From Candidatus Flexifilum breve (GTDB taxonomy: Bacteria > Chloroflexota > Anaerolineae > Aggregatilineales > Phototrophicaceae), in assembly GCA_016717205.1 (NCBI GenBank), contig JADKGC010000002.1, positions 1 through 64,000 on the forward strand: a stretch of 64,000 bases of DNA, read 5' to 3'. Shown in pieces: positions 24,572 to 32,522 of the stretch (position 1 is its first letter; each line of letters starts with the position of its first letter). The translations under genes were made by a program, and so were the position numbers. The notes under the pieces were generated by a model. That model searched no databases. It worked only from the letters and a program-made list of their open reading frames with translations, and was not told the DNA's origin.

Positions 24572-25888
24572 TTGTTCAAGTGCTCGGTCTTCAGCCTGAC
24601 CTTATGGTTCGGCTGCTATCTGGCGGCGCGCAGTTCCAAACGACCGGGGCTGCGCTACGCCGGTTGGGGCTTGATCGCCTACGCGGGCGGGCTGGCCTAT
24701 TTGCTGCTCGAAGCAGCGACGGACACGGTAACAGTCTACCGTCCACTGGCACTGCTCCTACCTGCGCTGTTCTGGATGGCGGCGATCTACTCGCTCACGC
24801 CGCAGATCACAACCCGGCAGGTACACCGTCTATTCGCCGCAAGCGTAGTGCTGACCGGCTTGGCTCTCGGCGCCGCCCTGCTGCTCGATGCGCTCAGCAG
24901 CGTCGTCATCGTCCCGGTCGGGTTGCTCGTGTTCGCGTTGATCAGCGTCGCGCGCCATCTGGACGAACTGCCCCGCCGCCCGCTAATCATCCTACTGGTC
25001 GCAACCACCTTCTTTCTGCTGTCGGTCGGTTTACTGCTGCTGCCCACAGCCATCATCGCCCACGGCGTGATGTTCCTCGGCGTGAGCGGCGATCTGCTGC
25101 TGCTCGGCTATGCGCTGGCGGGACTCGACGCCTACGAGGAAGGCACGCTGCTCTGGCGCGATCTGCTGCGCTCGTTCACGCTCAACGGTGTCGTCGCGCT
25201 GGGTTCGGCGGGCAGGTGGCGCTCATCACGCAAATCCTCGGGTTGCTGGCGCGGCGGCGCTGGTCATCGGCTGCCCGTGATCGCCACCGCGATCACCTGG
25301 TCACCCTGTTCGACCGCCTGCAAGCCGGGCTGGATCGGCTGACCTTCCCGCGTCAGTCCGACCTAAGCGAACAGCGCGCCGAACTGCGCTCCGTTGGGGA
25401 CGCGGTGCTGCGCGTCAACCCAACGGTCGATTTCACCACGTTGACGCAGCGCCGAATTCACCCGTTACACCCGGCAGGCGCTCAGCCATTCGCAAAATCT
25501 GGATAAGCTAGCGACGAGTCCGCTCACCTATTTGCCGCTCATCGATCAGCGCTTGGCAGCGCGCGGCGCGGGCGACTCGCTGCTGGAACGCGCCAAAGAA
25601 CTGCGCGCCCTGCTGCGCGAAAGCATTGAGCGGCTCAAACCGCATGAGGGCAGCGGCTTCACCGACGAATGGCGCTACTACAATGTGCTCTATTTCCCGT
25701 ATGTCGCGGGGCTGAAGCCTTACAGCCGCCGCGTGGACGCCGACGATCTCGACCCGGCGGCGCGGCAGGCGCTCGACTGGTTTGCGAACGCCGTCCCCGA
25801 ACGCACCCTCTACAACTGGCAGGCGACGGGCGCGAAACTCGTCGCCCAAGACCTGCGCGATCAACTGGAACGCCTGACCACGCCTTGA
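24572..25888 (+). pseudogene. Multi-TM protein with C-terminal conserved domain, frameshifted
   Basis: The first part (24572 to about 25210) encodes six to seven transmembrane helices in one frame. Near 25210 the frame shifts to ALITQILGLLARRRW, shifts again near 25290 to LVTLFDRLQAGLDRLTFPRQ, and after about 25445 the last part (to 25888) is in yet another frame with EWRYYNVLYFPYVAGLKPYS. Joined, the product would be about 438 residues. The C-terminal piece resembles a tail found on some Chloroflexota regulatory proteins, but I cannot name it. At least three indels are needed. The start is uncertain. Confidence 0.6.
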
Positions 25889-25948
25889 GGAACGCGCGCA
25901 TCACGGCTATAGTTCACGCATTGGGCTGGGCGTAGGAGCAAACAAACG

Positions 25949-26977
25949 ATGCGGGCATTGGTCACAGGCGCTACCGGGTTTGTTGGGTCGCACGTGGTGC
26001 GGGCGCTGGGTGAAAGTGGACATCAGGCGGTGGCACTGCACCGCTCTTCGTCAAAGTTAGACGCGCTGGCGGGCTTGACCTATGCGAGCGCGCTCGGCGA
26101 TGTGACGGATTTGGAGTCACTGCGCAAGGCCGCGGCGGACTGCGACTGGGTGTTTCATGTGGCGGCGGTCGCCGATTACTGGCGCAGCGACAAACAGCGC
26201 ATGTTCGACGTTAACGTGGGCGGCACGCAGAACGTGCTGCAAGCCGCGCGGGAAGCGGGCGTGCAGCGCGTCGTCTTCACCAGCAGCGCCGCGGCGGTCG
26301 GCATTCGCGCCGATGGTCTGCCCGCCGACGAAACCGTGCGTTTCAGCCTGCCACCGGATCAATTCCCCTACGGCTACAGTAAAGTTCTCGCCGAAATTGA
26401 GGTCGGTAAGGCGGTTGAGGCGGGTCAGGATGTGGTCACGGTCAACCCGGTCGTGATCATCGGCCCCGGCGACCTCAATATGATTTCCGGCGATTTCATC
26501 CTGCAAATGAAGCGCCTGTCGTGGACGCTGCCCGTCCCACCCGGCGGAGTAGCGACCATCGACGTGCGCGATGTGGCGCACATGCACATCGCGGCGGCGG
26601 AACGCGGGCGCACGGGCGAACGCTACATCCTCGGCGCGGTCAACTACCCGTATTCCGACTGGTTCAACCTGATCGCGGATGTCATGGGTTTGCCGCGTCC
26701 CGGCTTTCCCGTTCCGGCATTCGCGCTGCCGATTGTGGCCTCGGTAGTGGATCGCCTGCGCGCGGCGGGCATCCCTGTGCCGATTGAGGGCAACCAGACG
26801 CGGCTCGGCAAGGAACGCATCTACTTCGATTTTCGCAAGGCGTGGAGTGAACTCGGCGAACCGCAGATCGACATGCGCCAGAGCGTCGCAGATACCTACC
26901 ACTGGTACTTGGAGCACGGCTTCATCCCCAACGATCCGCAGTCCAAGCTGATCGAAAAGATCGGGCGGTGGCTGTGA
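25949..26977 (+). CDS. NAD-dependent epimerase/dehydratase (dihydroflavonol reductase-like)
   Basis: The 342-residue extended SDR begins with VTGATGFVGSHVVRALGESG (cofactor motif TGxxGxxG), has FHVAAVADYW, FTSSAAAVG with the catalytic Ser, and YGYSK supplying Tyr and Lys. The architecture matches dihydroflavonol-4-reductase and hopanoid-associated sugar epimerase groups. The substrate cannot be deduced. It is intact, in contrast with the three frameshifted genes before it, and its stop lies 31 bases before the G/C homopolymer tract. Confidence 0.9.
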   Translation: MRALVTGATGFVGSHVVRALGESGHQAVALHRSSSKLDALAGLTYASALGDVTDLESLRKAAADCDWVFHVAAVADYWRSDKQRMFDVNVGGTQNVLQAAREAGVQRVVFTSSAAAVGIRADGLPADETVRFSLPPDQFPYGYSKVLAEIEVGKAVEAGQDVVTVNPVVIIGPGDLNMISGDFILQMKRLSWTLPVPPGGVATIDVRDVAHMHIAAAERGRTGERYILGAVNYPYSDWFNLIADVMGLPRPGFPVPAFALPIVASVVDRLRAAGIPVPIEGNQTRLGKERIYFDFRKAWSELGEPQIDMRQSVADTYHWYLEHGFIPNDPQSKLIEKIGRWL

Positions 26978-27008
26978 CCAAGTTGACAGTGGTCAGTGGT
27001 CAGCTCCC

Positions 27009-27110
27009 GGGGGGGGGGGGCGGGGCGGGGCCCTCCGCCCCCCCCCCCCCCCCCCCCCCCCCACCCAGGAGGGAGCCAACCCCACCACGCGGCAGCCCCC
27101 GGGGGGGGGC
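27009..27110. other. Anomalous G/C homopolymer tract
   Basis: The tract holds 11 consecutive G (27009-27019), 26 consecutive C (27037-27062) and 9 consecutive G (27101-27109), with short G/C-rich pieces between. Nothing similar occurs elsewhere in the window. It follows a TGGTCAGTGGTCAG repeat and ends just before the pseudouridine synthase gene. It may be an assembly or base-calling artefact. Confidence 0.7.
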
Positions 27111-27124
27111 GGGGCGAGGCCCAT

Positions 27125-27700
27125 ATGCAGATTTACCGCTTCTGGAAACCCTATAACGTGCTGACCAAGTTCACGGACGCGGACGGCCGCCCCACGCTCG
27201 CGGATTACATCGATGTGCCGAACATTTACGCGGCTGGACGCCTCGATATGGACAGCGAAGGTCTTCTGCTGCTGACCGATTCCGGCGCACTCCAGCATCG
27301 CCTCAGCGACCCCAAATTCGAGCATCCTAAAACCTACTGGGCACAGGTCGAACGGATCCCCGACGAGACGGCGCTCGAAAGTCTGCGGCGCGGTGTAGAA
27401 CTCAGCGAGGGTGGGAAGCTGTGGCGCACGAAACCCGCGCAAGCCCGCCTGATCGACCCGCCGGATATTCCCGAGCGCCCCGTGCCCATTCGTTACCGCG
27501 CCCACATTCCCACGGCGTGGCTCGAATTGACCATCAGCGAGGGGAAGAATCGGCAGGTGCGGCGCATGACGGCGGCGGTCGGCTACCCGACGCTGCGCCT
27601 TGTGCGCTGGGCCATCGGGTCGATCACGCTGACGGGCCTGCAGCCCGGTCAATACCAGCCGCTCACCAAGTCAGAAGTCGAGCAGATTCGGCGCTGGTAA
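27125..27700 (+). CDS. RsuA/RluE-type rRNA pseudouridine synthase
   Basis: The 191-residue product starts at ATG 27125; the longer frame runs into the homopolymer tract and is rejected. It has YRFWKPYNVLTKF, AAGRLDMDSEGLLLLTDSG (catalytic Asp in GRLD) and SEGKNRQVRRMTAAVGYPTL, the signature of the RsuA family. The lack of an S4 domain and the short length point to the RluE/YmfC subgroup, which modifies 23S rRNA. No ribosome site can be judged because the upstream sequence is anomalous. Confidence 0.9.
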   Translation: MQIYRFWKPYNVLTKFTDADGRPTLADYIDVPNIYAAGRLDMDSEGLLLLTDSGALQHRLSDPKFEHPKTYWAQVERIPDETALESLRRGVELSEGGKLWRTKPAQARLIDPPDIPERPVPIRYRAHIPTAWLELTISEGKNRQVRRMTAAVGYPTLRLVRWAIGSITLTGLQPGQYQPLTKSEVEQIRRW

Positions 27701-27749
27701 ACCTCACCCCCATCGTATCGCCTTGTGGCTGACGGGACGACATCTCCTC

Positions 27750-27916
27750 AAGACAAAGAGGGGAGGGGCAAGCCCCTCCCGTAGGGGCGGGCAAGAGCCT
27801 ATTTCCTGGTGAAAATGCTCAACCTCACCTCCAACCCCTCTTCTAGAGGAGAGGGGAGGCAGGCAGGGTCGTGAAGTCCCCTCGCCCTTGGGAGAGGGGA
27901 CTTAGGGGTGAGGTTG
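27750..27916. repeat. Cluster of C/G-rich hairpin repeats
   Basis: A hairpin GGGGAGGGG/CCCCTCCC (27759-27781) is followed by AACCTCACCTCCAACCCCTC with TCTAGAGGAGAGGGG, and then by CCCCTCGCCCTTGGGAGAGG with TTAGGGGTGAGGTT. It fills the spacer between two convergent genes. Confidence 0.7.
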
Positions 27917-27920
27917 TTCT

Positions 27921-28709
27921 CTACAATCCCCGTTCCGCCAGCCACGCGAGGATGTGATCGGCGCTCGTCTGCCACGACGCCTCACACATCATGTTATGCC
28001 CCGTGTCCGGCACAATCACCGCCGTCGTGTTGGCGGCACGAGCGATGGCGCGCTGTTCATCCGGCGTGAAGAAGCCGTCGTTTTCCGCTCCGATCACCAT
28101 CGTCGGCGCTCGGAGCGGCTTGGGCGCGGTGAAGCTCTGGAGCGCGATCTCGATGAACACGCGGAATGATTCATCCTGCAGGCGTTCGTAGGTGCGCTGC
28201 ACAATCGCATCGGCGGTCGCCGGGGTGTATAGATGTCGGCGCGCCAGTTCCGGCGTCCCCACGAGCGGGTACAGCTTCAACTGAGCCAGCATTTTGACGA
28301 ACACCACTGGGTTTTTGCTCAACAGGCGCAGCACCATACCCAGCGCGCCCACGGTCGGCAGCGCGGCGACCAGTACCCCCGCGGCGGCGCTGTACCGCTC
28401 CAGATACTTGAACAAGGTATAGCCGCCCATCGAATGGGCGATGATGATCGGCGGCGCGGGCAGCGCATCGGCCACCTGCTTGATGTCTGCCACGTAATCA
28501 CTAATCGAATACCAGCGCAGCCCGGCGCGACCTTCGCTGCTGCCATGCCCGCGCAGACTCACAGCGTGCACGTGATAGCCGTGGTCAGCGAAGTACGGCA
28601 GATAATGGTCCTCCCATGCCCACGCGCCATGCCATGCGCCATGAACGAACAAAATCGGAGTGGAACGCGGAACAGTAGTAGGAGCACGCGAGATTACTTC
28701 AAGGCGCAT
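27921..28709 (-). CDS. Alpha/beta hydrolase
   Basis: The 262-residue enzyme has VHGAWHGAWAWEDHYL, SLRGHGSSEGR, the nucleophile in IIAHSMGGYTLF, an acid in GAENDGFFTP and His in PDTGHNMM. All three catalytic residues are present. It resembles lysophospholipase-type hydrolases; the substrate is unknown. The start at 28709 lies six bases after AGGA; ATG 28712 is also possible. It is divergent from another hydrolase at 28788. Confidence 0.88.
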   Translation of the reverse strand: MRLEVISRAPTTVPRSTPILFVHGAWHGAWAWEDHYLPYFADHGYHVHAVSLRGHGSSEGRAGLRWYSISDYVADIKQVADALPAPPIIIAHSMGGYTLFKYLERYSAAAGVLVAALPTVGALGMVLRLLSKNPVVFVKMLAQLKLYPLVGTPELARRHLYTPATADAIVQRTYERLQDESFRVFIEIALQSFTAPKPLRAPTMVIGAENDGFFTPDEQRAIARAANTTAVIVPDTGHNMMCEASWQTSADHILAWLAERGL

Positions 28710-28787
28710 CATCAATCCTTTTGCATAAAGCGAACTTTTGTGCTATCTTCAAGATTGTCTGCATTTATAACACAAGGATACAGGTGA

Positions 28788-29609
28788 ATGACACAAACGG
28801 TCAGCGGGTATCTGGATGTGCCGGGCGGCAAGCTGTACTACGAGGCCGCCGGGGCGGGACAAGCGGTGGTTTTCGTTCATGCCGGCATCGCTGATCATCG
28901 GATGTGGGATGATCAATTCGCGGTGTTCGCCGAAAAGTATCGCGTCGTCCGTTACGATACGCGCGGTTTCGGCCAGACGACCAGCGACAGCGTGGAATTC
29001 TCCAACCGGGCCGATCTCCGGGCGCTGCTCGATCATCTCGGCATCGACAAAGCCGTGCTGATTGGCTGCTCACGCGGCGGGCAGATCGCCACCGATACCA
29101 CGCTCGAATTCCCGGAACGCGTCACCGCGCTGATCACGGTCGGGTCGGGACCGGGCGGTTTCACCGACGGCGACACCTCCGACGAAGATGCGCTGTATCC
29201 GCAAGTGGAGGCCGCCGAAAAAGCCGGTGACACGGAAAAACTTATTCAGTTGGATGTGCAAATCTGGGGGTCGGGCCTAAAACGCTCGGTCGACGTGATG
29301 CCCGCGTCGTTCGTCGCCAAAATGGTCGAGATGGGCCGCGCCAATTACCAACATATCAGCGAACAACTCAAGCCGATTGTGCTCGATCCGCCCGGTGTGG
29401 CGCGCCTGCACGAGATCAAAGTGCCCGCGCTCATCCTCTGGGGCGATCTGGATACGAATTACATCCTCGCCGCCTCGCCCGCCTTAGCCGACGGCATCCC
29501 CGGCGCACAGCGCGCCGTCATGCCCGGCACGGCGCACCTGCCCAACATGGAACGCCCAGAAGAATTCAACCGCCTCGTGCTGGATTTTCTGGAATCTGCG
29601 CTGAAGTAG
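28788..29609 (+). CDS. Alpha/beta hydrolase (3-oxoadipate enol-lactonase-like)
   Basis: The 273-residue hydrolase has VFVHAGIADHRMWDDQFAVF, YDTRGFGQT, the nucleophile in IGCSRGGQIA, an acid in LWGDLDTN and the catalytic His in PGTAHLPNMERPE. This set resembles the enol-lactonase/haloperoxidase-like group. It is only distantly like the adjacent 27921 hydrolase, so the divergent pair is not a recent duplication. The substrate is unknown. Confidence 0.88.
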   Translation: MTQTVSGYLDVPGGKLYYEAAGAGQAVVFVHAGIADHRMWDDQFAVFAEKYRVVRYDTRGFGQTTSDSVEFSNRADLRALLDHLGIDKAVLIGCSRGGQIATDTTLEFPERVTALITVGSGPGGFTDGDTSDEDALYPQVEAAEKAGDTEKLIQLDVQIWGSGLKRSVDVMPASFVAKMVEMGRANYQHISEQLKPIVLDPPGVARLHEIKVPALILWGDLDTNYILAASPALADGIPGAQRAVMPGTAHLPNMERPEEFNRLVLDFLESALK

Positions 29610-29615
29610 CCTCCG

Positions 29616-29710
29616 CCTCACCCCCACCCCTCCCCGAGCGGAGAGGGTAGACAACCAGAGTGCTTAAGTCCCCTCGCCTCGTTTCGGAGAGGGGATTTAG
29701 GGGTGAGGTT
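29616..29710. repeat. C/G-rich hairpin repeat pair
   Basis: CCTCACCCCCACCCCTCCCC followed by GAGCGGAGAGGG at the left faces CCCCTCGCCTCGTTTCGGAG and GGGGTGAGGTT at the right. The outer ends CCTCACCCC and GGGGTGAGG are complementary. It sits between convergent genes. Confidence 0.7.
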
Positions 29711-29715
29711 GATTT

Positions 29716-31584
29716 TTACCCCACCGCGACCGCATCGATCACCTGCGCGGCGAGTTCGTATTTGCCGAATGAAGGGATGACATACGCCCCACGGACCAGA
29801 TCTTTCATGTCGCGCAGCAGTTCCTGCGCGACGCGCACGCCCTCCGCCGCTGCCTCTTCACCCGCAGCTTCCAACCGCTTGAGGATGGTTTGCGGAATCT
29901 CGATGCCGGGGATTTCGTTGTTGAGGAACATCGCATGGCGCAGACTGTACAGTGGCATGACGCCCATCAGCACGGGCAGTTCCAGCGGATGCCCTTCCAA
30001 CTCCTCATAGCGCTTGAGGAAGCGTTCGGCGACATGCGGTTCGAACACCGGCTGACCGAGCGCGAAATCCGCCCCCGCGTCCAGCTTCTTGCGCAGCACG
30101 TCGATCTCTTTATCGACATCCGCCGCGCCCATGTTGAGCGCGCAGCCAATGGTGAAGCTGGTCGGCTGGCCAAGCGAGTTCCCGGCCTGATCCATGCCGA
30201 CATTCATGCGTTCGTCGATCAGGCGGATGAGCGCCGAGGGCACGATGTCGTAGTTATCCATCGCTTCCGGGTAATCGCCGATGCGCGTGGGGTCGCCCAT
30301 GCACACAAAGATATTGCGCACATTGAGCGCGTGCGCGCCGAGCAAATCGCCCTGAATGCGCAGCAGATTGCGCCCGCGCGTCGGGAAGTGCAGCACGGTT
30401 TCGATGCCGAGCCGCGTTTGCAGCGTGTGACACACCGCCCACGGGCTGACGCGCATGCGCGCCGTCGGGCTGTCCGCGATGTTGAGCACATCGGCGCCCG
30501 CGTCGCGCAGCACCTGCGCCGACTCCAGCAGGCGGTCAAAGTTGTGCGAGCGCGGCGGGTTGACCTCGACGCTCACCACGAACTTGCCGCCCTTCAGCTT
30601 GAACGCGAATTCGCTCGGACGTTCCGCCGCCAGCCCATCGACTTCGCCATTGGTCTCCAGAATGACGACATTCGGCTGCGGGCGCGTCGGGTCGTCGAGC
30701 GCCGCGCGCATCGCCTGAATGTGCTCGGGCGTCGTGCCGCAGCACCCGCCGATGATGTTCGCGCCAATCGCCTTGAATTGCAGCGCGTAATCCGCAAAGT
30801 ATTCGACCGTCGCCGGGTACATCGTGCGCCCGCCCATGATCTGCGGGAAGCCCGCGTTCGGCTGCGCGGAGAACAAGGCTTCCGGTTCGACCAGACGCAT
30901 CTGCTGCAGCACCCGCGCGATCTGCACCGGGCCGCCGCTGCAGTTCACGCCGATCACGTCCGCGCCCGCCTCAGCCAGCGCGCGCGCCACCGCCCCCGGC
31001 ATATGCCCGGAGATCGTGCGGTCATCCTGGGAGAACGTCATCTGACACATGACCGGGAGTTTCGGTGCCGCCTCCCGCGCCGCCTTGAGCGCGACCAGCA
31101 TCTCGGCGAGGTCGTTGAACGTCTCAAACAGGATCACATCGACGCTGCCCTCGGCTAACGCCGTGATCTGCTCGACAAACGCGGCTTGTGCATCTTCTTC
31201 TTTCAGGCGACCATACGGCTGCACACCCACGCCCAGCGGCCCCACTGACCCGGCCACGTACACATCGTCACGCCCACTTTCGAGAATCGCCTGCCGTGCC
31301 AACCGTGCGCCTGCTGAATTGATCTCGGCGACGCGGTCTTCGAGGCCATGTTCCGCCAGCTTGTAGCGGTTCGCGCCAAAGGTGTTGGTTTCCAGCAGTT
31401 CCGCGCCCGCCTGCAAATAGCCACGGTGAATGTCGAGGATCACGCCGGGCTGCTTGCGGTTGAGTTCGTCAAAGCACGTCTCCATCGAGACGCCGTGCGC
31501 GTGAATCTGCGTGCCCATCGCGCCATCCGCCAACAAAGGCCGATTCGGTTGGGTTATGCGTTGGGAGAACGGGATAGGAGTCAT
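29716..31584 (-). CDS. yitJ: Bifunctional homocysteine S-methyltransferase/5,10-methylenetetrahydrofolate reductase
   Basis: The 622-residue fusion has an N-terminal homocysteine methyltransferase barrel (about 10-295) with the zinc ligands in GVNCSGG and IIGGCCGTTP. A methylenetetrahydrofolate reductase barrel follows (about 325-622; VSVEVNPPRSHNFDRLLE, GADFALGQPVFE). It would make 5-methyltetrahydrofolate for MetH and may methylate homocysteine itself. The start at ATG 31584 follows AGGTGG, which overlaps the upstream stop codon. It is the last gene of the SAM-riboswitch operon. In Bacillus the homologue YitJ is also under S-box control. Confidence 0.93.
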   Translation of the reverse strand: MTPIPFSQRITQPNRPLLADGAMGTQIHAHGVSMETCFDELNRKQPGVILDIHRGYLQAGAELLETNTFGANRYKLAEHGLEDRVAEINSAGARLARQAILESGRDDVYVAGSVGPLGVGVQPYGRLKEEDAQAAFVEQITALAEGSVDVILFETFNDLAEMLVALKAAREAAPKLPVMCQMTFSQDDRTISGHMPGAVARALAEAGADVIGVNCSGGPVQIARVLQQMRLVEPEALFSAQPNAGFPQIMGGRTMYPATVEYFADYALQFKAIGANIIGGCCGTTPEHIQAMRAALDDPTRPQPNVVILETNGEVDGLAAERPSEFAFKLKGGKFVVSVEVNPPRSHNFDRLLESAQVLRDAGADVLNIADSPTARMRVSPWAVCHTLQTRLGIETVLHFPTRGRNLLRIQGDLLGAHALNVRNIFVCMGDPTRIGDYPEAMDNYDIVPSALIRLIDERMNVGMDQAGNSLGQPTSFTIGCALNMGAADVDKEIDVLRKKLDAGADFALGQPVFEPHVAERFLKRYEELEGHPLELPVLMGVMPLYSLRHAMFLNNEIPGIEIPQTILKRLEAAGEEAAAEGVRVAQELLRDMKDLVRGAYVIPSFGKYELAAQVIDAVAVG

Positions 31585-31590
31585 GGCCAC

Positions 31591-32001
31591 CTAATTCAAA
31601 CACGTACCGTACAGGATGATTTGCGTGCCGACGCCATCGTCAGCGCGCGCGATGTTGTAATCGACGCGGGCGATCTGCCGCCCTAAGTACGAAATCGGCG
31701 AGGGATTGTCCACCGAATTGCGCAGATACGTGCCAATATGCACGCCATACCACGACCGCACCGTGTTCGAGTCATCCGGCGTCCACAGCGTCGCCACTGT
31801 GATGCCCATCCCCCACGCGTTGATGAAGTTGTGCACTTCCGAGCGCACTTCCGCGCCCGGGTAATACGGCAGGCGTTCCGGAAAATAGGCGGAGCACACA
31901 CCGTTGAAGCCCAACACCGAACCGATGCTGCACGCGAACACTGCCACTACCACGATCAAACAGCCCGTCAAGGGGCCCCAATTTCGACGCTTTTTCTGCA
32001 T
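31591..32001 (-). CDS. Small membrane-anchored protein, paralogue of 32074 gene
   Basis: The 136-residue product has one N-terminal hydrophobic segment (LTGCLIVVVAVFACSIGSVL) and an outer domain with ERLPYYPGAEVRSEVHNF, ending in YGTCLN. Two Cys near each end may form a disulfide. It shares the YPGAE motif and layout with the next gene upstream, suggesting duplication. The function is unknown. It lies between metH and yitJ, and its stop codon overlaps the yitJ ribosome site. Confidence 0.75.
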   Translation of the reverse strand: MQKKRRNWGPLTGCLIVVVAVFACSIGSVLGFNGVCSAYFPERLPYYPGAEVRSEVHNFINAWGMGITVATLWTPDDSNTVRSWYGVHIGTYLRNSVDNPSPISYLGRQIARVDYNIARADDGVGTQIILYGTCLN

Positions 32002-32073
32002 TGCTTCACCTCGAACTGCCAGCCAGTCTGTCTACTTGGATTACACCGCTGCGGACAGGGCAGTTCAATTGTT

Positions 32074-32448
32074 TTATGGACACATTTGCGCCAGCGTGAT
32101 CACGCTGCCATTCCCATCGGGCGCCGCTGCGACGATCCAGTTCTCTGGAGGCAGTGCACTGACAGTGCCGCTGACCACCTGCTCACGCATGGAGGCGGCG
32201 CGCTGACTGGTGTACCACGCCTCGACCGTTTCCGGCGCATCGGCACTGCGCAGTTCCACGCGCTGCTGCGCCAGAAACGGATATTCCTCAACGACGATCT
32301 CTGCGCCGGGATAAATCGCCAGCGCATCCCGAAATTGATTCTGGCAGCGATTGTTCAGAAAGGCTGCCAACAGCATCGACGTAACGATGACCGCTAACGT
32401 GATCATCCCCACCCCCGCCAGAATACTCCGATTATCGCGCCGGATCAT
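32074..32448 (-). CDS. Small membrane-anchored protein, paralogue of 31591 gene
   Basis: The 124-residue protein has an N-terminal transmembrane helix (VGMITLAVIVTSMLLAAFL), then RCQNQFRDALAIYPGAEIVV, and ends in LAQMCP. The domain order, the YPGAE motif and the two terminal Cys match the 31591 gene. No known family was recognised. It starts 74 bases after metH on the same strand and is probably part of the same transcript. Confidence 0.72.
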   Translation of the reverse strand: MIRRDNRSILAGVGMITLAVIVTSMLLAAFLNNRCQNQFRDALAIYPGAEIVVEEYPFLAQQRVELRSADAPETVEAWYTSQRAASMREQVVSGTVSALPPENWIVAAAPDGNGSVITLAQMCP

Positions 32449-32522
32449 GAGCCGCCTCCCCGATCAAAATTACAGAGAGTCTAACTCGGCATAATCCCGC
32501 GGCGTACCTCACAATTGCGGGG

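Noticed and set aside
26996..27124. Extended N-terminus of the pseudouridine synthase
   Set aside because: It would translate the homopolymer tract into poly-Pro/Gly; family length fits ATG 27125.
29890..31158. A 422-codon frame opposite yitJ
   Set aside because: It is antisense to conserved barrel domains and of low-complexity, Arg-rich composition.
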